DNA from: DATJKD01 sp963728295
GTDB taxonomy: Bacteria > Pseudomonadota > Gammaproteobacteria > Steroidobacterales > Steroidobacteraceae
NCBI GenBank assembly: GCA_963728295.1
Contig: CAVSKB010000011.1
Coordinates: 310,001-374,000 of the forward strand
Direction: 5' to 3'
Length of the DNA: 64,000 nucleotides
Every line of letters begins with the position of its first letter. The first letter of the stretch is position 1. The notes beneath the pieces were generated by a model. The model ran no database searches. It was not told where the DNA came from and saw nothing but the letters and a program-made list of their open reading frames with translations. Both the position numbers and the translations under genes were made by a program. Shown one piece after another: positions 59,103-64,000 of the stretch.

Positions 59103-60200
59103 ATGAAGATACGCGCTGCCGTACTGCCTGCGCCGCACTCGTCGTTCGCGATCGAGGAGCTGGAGCTCGATGAGCCCCGCTCGAACGAGGTGCTCATACG
59201 CATTGTCGCCACTGGCATCTGTCACACCGACCTCTCTGTCGTCGAACAGGATCTTCCGGCTCCGACGCCGATCGTGCTCGGACACGAAGGCGCGGGCGTG
59301 GTCGAGCGCGTCGGCTCCGATGTCAGGCACGTGGCACCGGGCGATCACGTGGTCCTGACGTTTCCATCTTGTGGAACGTGCACGAAATGTGTCGCGGGGC
59401 GCGCCTACTTCTGCGAGCAGATACTGGCGCTGGCACTCGCGGGCGTGCGCACGGACGGATCGCCGACCATGCGGGCGTCCGACCACCCTGTGTGCGGTTG
59501 CTTCTTCGGTCAGTCCTCCTTCGCCACGCATGCGCTTGCGTACGCCAGGAATACGGTGAAAGTGCCGCGCGAAGCGCCACTCGAAATGCTGGCGCCGCTC
59601 GGGTGCGGGATACAGACCGGCGCGGGTACGGTGCTCAACGTCCTGAAACCCGGTGGCTCCGACACCATCGCGGTGTTCGGGTGCGGGGCGGTCGGCCTGG
59701 CTGCGGTGATGGCAGCACACCTCAGCGGGTGCCGGACGATCATCGCCGTGGATCGCGTGGATTCCCGTCTCGAACTGGCACGAGACCTCGGCGCCACCCA
59801 CATCGTCAACACCTCTCGGTCTGACGCCCTCGAGCTGATGAATTCGCTGGGAGGCGCCGACTTTGCCGTGGAGGCGACGGGCAATTCGAAGCTGCTGGAG
59901 ACGGCCGTGGCCGGCCTCAAGCCCTTCGGAGGCGTGTGCGCCATGCTCGGTGTTCCCAGAGCGGGCAGCAGCGTGTCGCTTGATCATTCGCACATCCTCA
60001 CCGGACGGTCGATCCTCGGCATCACCCAGGGCGAGGCCGACCCACAGACTTTCATCCCTCGTCTCGCGCAGCTCTTCATCGAGGGCAGGCTGCCGCTTGA
60101 AAAGCTGGTGCGAGTCTACGATCTCGACCAGATCAACGAGGCGGCTGCAGATTCGGCCGCCGGGCGTACGGTCAAACCGGTGCTGCGGATGGCGCGATAA
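59103..60200 (+). CDS. Zinc-dependent alcohol dehydrogenase (MDR, class III/benzyl-alcohol type)
   Basis: A 365-residue medium-chain dehydrogenase. Catalytic zinc ligands are Cys40 in GICHTDLSV, His61 in LGHEGAGVVERVG and a distal Cys in PLGCGIQTGAGTVLN. The four structural zinc Cys are in SCGTCTKCVAGRAYFCEQ (90, 93, 96, 104). The Rossmann motif is IAVFGCGAVGLAAVMAA. It follows the aldehyde dehydrogenase by 3 bp and precedes a sulfotransferase-like gene without a gap. The pattern resembles benzyl/aryl alcohol dehydrogenases. Confidence 0.93.
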   Translation: MKIRAAVLPAPHSSFAIEELELDEPRSNEVLIRIVATGICHTDLSVVEQDLPAPTPIVLGHEGAGVVERVGSDVRHVAPGDHVVLTFPSCGTCTKCVAGRAYFCEQILALALAGVRTDGSPTMRASDHPVCGCFFGQSSFATHALAYARNTVKVPREAPLEMLAPLGCGIQTGAGTVLNVLKPGGSDTIAVFGCGAVGLAAVMAAHLSGCRTIIAVDRVDSRLELARDLGATHIVNTSRSDALELMNSLGGADFAVEATGNSKLLETAVAGLKPFGGVCAMLGVPRAGSSVSLDHSHILTGRSILGITQGEADPQTFIPRLAQLFIEGRLPLEKLVRVYDLDQINEAAADSAAGRTVKPVLRMAR

Positions 60201-60797
60201 ATGGCACTCAAGGTTGTCGGTGCGGGGCTCGGTCGTACCGGGACGATGTCGCTGCAGCGGGCGCTCGAGCGCCTGCTCGCCCAACCGTGCTACCACATGC
60301 TGGAGGTCTTCCGGAGGCCGCAAGACGTGGCCGTCTGGCATCGCGCCGTCCAGGGGCAGATGCCCGACTGGCACTCTTTGTTCGCGGGCTACGGGGCGGC
60401 TGTGGACTGGCCGGTCGCAGCGTTCTGGAAGGAGATCAGCACCGCCTTCCCGGACGCGATCGTGGTGTTGTCGTTGCGTGATCCGCAGGCGTGGTGGTCT
60501 AGTGCCAGCGCCACAATCTTCCAATCGCTCTCGAGGCTTGAGGACGACCGGCGACTCATGATCGAGGACCTGTTCCGTTCGCGGTTCACGCCGTCATTGG
60601 CCGACAAGGATGCGTGCATCGCGGCGTACGAGAGGCACATCGCCGATGTGCGGAGGGATGCGCCGCGGCAACGCCTGGTCGAATGGCATCCGAGCCAGGG
60701 TTGGGAGCCGCTGTGCGCCGCATTGAGAATGCCGGTGCCGGATGAGCCGTTTCCGCATGAGAACACGACCAGCGACTTCAAGGCCCGGGGCCACTGA
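60201..60797 (+). CDS. Sulfotransferase-family protein
   Basis: A 198-residue protein starting KVVGAGLGRTGTMSLQRALE, the phosphosulfate-binding loop of the Sulfotransfer_4-type family, with a second nucleotide region IVVLSLRDPQAWWSSASATI and C-terminal ERHIADVRRDAPRQRLVEWH. Its ATG follows the alcohol dehydrogenase stop with no gap. A PAPS-dependent sulfation of an alcohol made by the cluster would be possible; others in this family have no proven activity. Confidence 0.8.
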   Translation: MALKVVGAGLGRTGTMSLQRALERLLAQPCYHMLEVFRRPQDVAVWHRAVQGQMPDWHSLFAGYGAAVDWPVAAFWKEISTAFPDAIVVLSLRDPQAWWSSASATIFQSLSRLEDDRRLMIEDLFRSRFTPSLADKDACIAAYERHIADVRRDAPRQRLVEWHPSQGWEPLCAALRMPVPDEPFPHENTTSDFKARGH

Positions 60798-60879
60798 GAC
60801 GCCGATTGCAAGGACGGATAATGTGGATTGAGCGGTCATCGGGAAAACACAGCGAGTATCGGTACTCCGAGGAGAACAT

Positions 60880-61938
60880 ATGAAGGTCATCGGCCGAGAC
60901 CAGGTAGTCATGTACGACGAGAAGCACAATTATCGTCAGACGCCGGGTGCAGTGAAAAAATGGCAGGACAGCAGCTGGCTTCACTGGTGGGACAACGACA
61001 ACGACGTGGGCGGCGTCCACCGGATCGGACATGAATACAACTACGATGGCGAGGCGCCACGGATCGCCCTCTGGTCCAACCTCGTGACCCCGGCTGGAAT
61101 TTATCGGCACGTGGTTGGCGTGCCACTTCGCGAACAGGACAAGCTGCCCAACGGCTGGGGCGGCGGAGACGACACCTGCCGTCAGACGGTCGACGACGGT
61201 GTCCACAGCTGGCTCATCGACGACAAGGCACTCGGCGTTACGGCCGAGCTCCATTTCCGCGATTTCCATCCGACCTTCTGCGGCTTCCCGCGCACGGGAA
61301 AGACATCCGAGAACATCGCGCCCGACCACATCGATGTCGGTGGTCATCTGACGGGCACGATCACGATGAAGGGCAAGTCGTTCAAGGCGACGAATGGCAT
61401 GGGGGTTCGGGACCACGGCTGGGGGCATCGCGACATCAAGACGATGCTCTCGCACCGCTATGTCGCCGGCACCTTTGCGCGCGATTTCACGTTCTGCGCC
61501 TGGTCGATACACAGCGACACGAACGACGCTGTGGAATCCTTCGGCTGGGTGGTCAAGGGCGGCGACACCATCGTCTTCGCGAAGCGGATCGAGATCGTGA
61601 GCTACGTCGAGGTTGATTCAGCTTCTGTTCGCGGGGGCCGGATCATCATGGACCTGGCGGACGGCGACGTGCTGGATTGTGAATTGACGACGGTCGCGCC
61701 GGGGTTGGTGAACTGGTTCGACACGCACAAGTTCGCGAACAACAACACGCTGTGTCGCGCGGTCTGCAATGGCCGGGTTGGGGCCGGGATGTTCGAGAGC
61801 ATGATGAACTTCCATAAGGGCACCCGTGCACCCGGGAAGATGCAGCGCGCCCTGGCATCCAACGGTTTCTACGCGGGGACGTTCGAAACCCTGCTTGCCG
61901 ATCCCAATGGTCCGTTTACGGAGGCAAGGGTCATCTGA
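60880..61938 (+). CDS. RDHxWG-family protein, paralogue 4
   Basis: A 352-residue protein. The N-terminal motif GGVHRIGHEYNYDG resembles GGWHRVGHEANNKG of paralogue 2, and the signature GMGVRDHGWGHRDIKTML lies at about residue 177-182. After the signature comes SHRYVAGTFARDFTFCAWSI, like the paralogue 2 stretch NHRWFTGLLGPEFAFAAIAA. No signal peptide. The start has a strong ribosome-binding site (GAGGAGAA). It is the only paralogue with neither a frameshift nor a truncation apart from number 1. Function not known. Confidence 0.72.
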   Translation: MKVIGRDQVVMYDEKHNYRQTPGAVKKWQDSSWLHWWDNDNDVGGVHRIGHEYNYDGEAPRIALWSNLVTPAGIYRHVVGVPLREQDKLPNGWGGGDDTCRQTVDDGVHSWLIDDKALGVTAELHFRDFHPTFCGFPRTGKTSENIAPDHIDVGGHLTGTITMKGKSFKATNGMGVRDHGWGHRDIKTMLSHRYVAGTFARDFTFCAWSIHSDTNDAVESFGWVVKGGDTIVFAKRIEIVSYVEVDSASVRGGRIIMDLADGDVLDCELTTVAPGLVNWFDTHKFANNNTLCRAVCNGRVGAGMFESMMNFHKGTRAPGKMQRALASNGFYAGTFETLLADPNGPFTEARVI

Positions 61939-61942
61939 GGCA

Positions 61943-62371
61943 CTACGACGCGCGCTTGGGTTCGGTGGCCGACTCCGTCACGGGGATCCCCTTCGCATAC
62001 ATCTGCTCGAACTTTGCCACGTCGTAGTGTTCCTGCCAGAACCGGATCTTGCCGTTATCGATCTCGAAAACGACGGACCATACGCCGCTGAATTCCTTCC
62101 CGTCGACGACGAACGTGTCGACCATGTCGACGAGTACGGCATTCCCGTTTTCGGCGATGTGCCTGATGTCGAATTTGAGCGAGGTGATACCGCGACCTGA
62201 GGCTTCATACTTTCTGAACAGGCGCTCGATCGCGTCGCGACCGCGGGCGCTCTCCTTGCCTACGCCAACGTAGTGCACGTCCTCGTCAAACATTCCGAGC
62301 AGCTCGCGGCGGTCCTCCGAGGTGATCCGTGGAAGGCTGTAGAACTTCCGGATGATGTCGATGTTGCTCAT
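61943..62371 (-). CDS. NTF2-like (SnoaL/limonene-epoxide hydrolase superfamily) protein
   Basis: A 142-residue cone-fold protein. It starts SNIDIIRKFYSLPRITSEDR and ends SGVWSVVFEIDNGKIRFWQE, HYDVAKFEQMY, which matches the limonene-1,2-epoxide hydrolase/SnoaL group. An Asp-Arg-Asp triad may be formed by residues in GRDAIERLF, MVDTFVV and HYDVAKF, but this is not certain. It is convergent with paralogue 4 and divergent from the second aldehyde dehydrogenase. An epoxide or ketosteroid-type substrate would be compatible with a terpenoid or steroid pathway (inference). Confidence 0.75.
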   Translation of the reverse strand: MSNIDIIRKFYSLPRITSEDRRELLGMFDEDVHYVGVGKESARGRDAIERLFRKYEASGRGITSLKFDIRHIAENGNAVLVDMVDTFVVDGKEFSGVWSVVFEIDNGKIRFWQEHYDVAKFEQMYAKGIPVTESATEPKRAS

Positions 62372-62474
62372 GGCAAAGCTCCCCTATTGAGCTAGGATAT
62401 AGTGTGCAGCCAAATCAATCGATTCGCTACCCGACCTCCGAAGGCGGGACCAGACCAGGAGAGCGAGAGGTCAC

Positions 62475-63883
62475 ATGAGTTCATATCACTTGCAGATCGG
62501 AGGACGTGCCGTCGCCGGCGCGACCAGCATGCCGGTCATCAATCCCGCTACGGAAGCAGTCATTACCGAGTGCCCGCGCGCCGATCTGGCACAGCTGAAC
62601 GCGGCGGTGGCGGTGGCGGCGGCGAAGGCAGCCTTTCCGGCCTGGGCGCGCCTCGACCTCGCCGCTCGACGCCAGAAGCTGCTGGCGATCGCTGCCGACC
62701 TTACCAGGCACGCCGCCGAGCTCGCGCGGCTACTGACAGCAGAGCAGGGCAAGCCACTGGCGCATGCCGAGGGAGAGGTCGCAGGCTCGATCGCCTTCAT
62801 GGAAGCGTTGGCGTCGTTGGATATGCCCACGCGCGTGCTTCAGGAGGACGCCACGGGCCGCTTCCTCGAGCACCACACGCCTCTGGGTGTCGTCGCGGCG
62901 ATCACGCCCTGGAATTTTCCCGTGTCCCTTTTCACCATCAAGGTGGTTCCGGCACTGCTTGCCGGTAATACGGTCGTTGCGAAGCCGGCGCCCACGACGC
63001 CGCTCACGACGTTGCGCATCGCGGAGATCTACTGCGCGCACCTGCCCGCCGGCGTGCTTGAACGTGATCATCGATTGCAATGACCTCGGGGCGGAGCTGA
63101 CGGCGCATCCGGACGTGCGCAAGGTCTCATTCACCGGCTCTACCGCTACGGGTAAGAAGGTGATGGGCAGTGCTGCGGGTCTTCTCAAGCGCGTGACGCT
63201 CGAACTCGGCGGCAATGACCCGGCGATCGTTCTGGACGACGTCGACCCGAAGAGCGTCGCACGAATCTTTTCGAAGGCGCGATGATGAATTCGGGCCAGG
63301 TATGCCTGGCGATCAAGCGCGTTTACGTGCACAAGTCGCAGTACGAGGCGATCTGCTCGGAGCTCGCATCCCTCGCCGAAGGTGCGGTAGTGGGCGATGG
63401 CATGGCGCCCGGGACGCAGTTCGGACCGATACAGAACAAGATGCAGTACGAGCGGGTGAACGGTCTGATCGAAAGCGGCGCCCGGGAAGGAAAGATCGTC
63501 GCTGGCGGGAGAAGCACGAGGGTGCCGGGTACTTCGTTCGACCGACCATCGTGCGGGACATCGCGGACAGCGCGCGGCTCGTGCGGGAGGAGCAGTTCGG
63601 GCCAGTGTTGCCGGTGCTGAGCTACACCGACGTCGATGACGCCATCCGTCGCGCCAACGATACCGACTACGGCCTCGGCGGGACCGTCTGGTCGTCCGAT
63701 CCGAAGCGCGCGCAGGAGGTGGCGATGAAAATCGACTCCGGCATCGTGTGGGTGAACTCCCACATGAATGTCAGCCCGCTGGTCGGCACCGGAGGCTCCA
63801 AGCAGTCCGGCATGGGACTCGAGCTCGGCGTCGAGGGGATGGAGGAATTCACGCAGCGGCATCTCGTCTTTGTGGCGAAATAG
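62475..63883 (+). CDS. Aldehyde dehydrogenase, second copy (three frameshifts)
   Basis: About 470 residues after three corrections. N-terminal half: SYHLQIGGRAVAGATSMPV, ITPWNFPVSLFTIKVVPALL. An extra T at 63058-63059 leads into LNVIIDCNDLG and KVSFTGSTATGKKVMGSAAG, TLELGGNDPAIVLDDVDP. In the T run 63267-63271 the frame shifts by two (or one lost base) into GAMMNSGQVCLAIKRVYVHK, with the catalytic Cys. A missing G near 63507 leads to EKHEGAGYFVRPTIVRDIAD and the normal end FVAK. All catalytic parts survive. It belongs to the NAD-dependent acyl/amino aldehyde group; substrate unknown. Confidence 0.82.
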
Positions 63884-63930
63884 ATCCGAAGGCGGTGGAA
63901 CAGCATCGACGCGCGCGCTCAGGGAGAATC

Positions 63931-64000
63931 ATGCCCCTTCCGATTCCGGCACGCCCTCAGGACATGACACCTGCGTTTGTCAACGAGCTCGTGAGCGAGC
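63931..64000 (+). CDS. Start of a gene cut by the window end, possibly another kinase
   Basis: Only 23 codons are visible: MPLPIPARPQDMTPAFVNEL. A good ribosome-binding site (AGGGAGA) sits 4 bases upstream. The motif 'TPAFVNEL' at this position resembles N-termini of APH/ecdysteroid-kinase-like phosphotransferases (often 'TPEWLTxxL'), but the evidence is thin. The gene continues beyond 64000. Confidence 0.4.
   Translation, partial: MPLPIPARPQDMTPAFVNELVSE

Overview
The window reads as a chromosomal segment of a high-GC, Gram-negative, aerobic heterotroph. It carries a TonB-dependent receptor, ZapE, the very large NAD-dependent glutamate dehydrogenase, ETF-ubiquinone oxidoreductase, phasins and a wax-ester synthase. 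A gammaproteobacterium is my best guess, but that is an inference from gene content only. No rRNA, tRNA, CRISPR array, transposase or prophage gene was seen.

Layout: (1) 0.1-2.9 kb: MBL-fold hydrolase, GST-like protein and a PhzF isomerase. (2) 2.95-7.0 kb: a TPP riboswitch followed by a TonB receptor, a YkoF-like thiamine-binding protein, a PnuC/PnuT permease and a thiamine-kinase-like enzyme, i.e. a thiamine salvage operon. (3) 7.1-13.0 kb: ferredoxin and fatty-acid beta-oxidation genes (enoyl-CoA hydratase, thiolase, FadB-type multifunctional enzyme, VOC protein, SDR). (4) 13.0-23.9 kb: GpmA, NAD-GDH, MarR regulator, ZapE, acetoacetyl-CoA synthetase, ETF-QO. (5) 24.0-31.8 kb: a polyprenyl-phosphate pentose locus (HAD-UbiA fusion, DprE2-like, DprE1-like, flippase-like) flanked by an arylsulfotransferase-like protein, two small membrane proteins and a PAPS-type sulfotransferase. 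(6) 32.2-45.9 kb: a neutral-lipid storage island (GpsA, acyl-CoA synthetase, WS/DGAT, HAD-PlsC fusion, PlsB-type acyltransferase, three alpha/beta hydrolases, TetR regulator, two phasin-like proteins, hemerythrin). (7) 45.9-49.4 kb: assorted oxidoreductases and a GFA-type protein. (8) 49.6-64.0 kb: a catabolic-looking cluster with four diverged paralogues of an 'RDHxWG' protein family, two APH-fold kinases (one paired with, one apparently fused to, a small LvaB/DUF6285-like partner), a P450, two aldehyde dehydrogenases, an alcohol dehydrogenase, a sulfotransferase-like protein and an NTF2-like protein. The window ends inside another gene.

A strong overlay on everything is a set of about 20 apparent single- or double-base frameshifts in otherwise intact genes. 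Most are one extra base, commonly beside a short run of G or C. The protein on each side of every shift is well conserved, so I treat these as probable sequence errors rather than pseudogenes and give full gene spans with the break points.

The two most promising parts for new biology are the polyprenyl-phosphate-arabinose-like locus with sulfotransferases (24-32 kb) and the RDHxWG/kinase/P450 cluster (49.6-64 kb).
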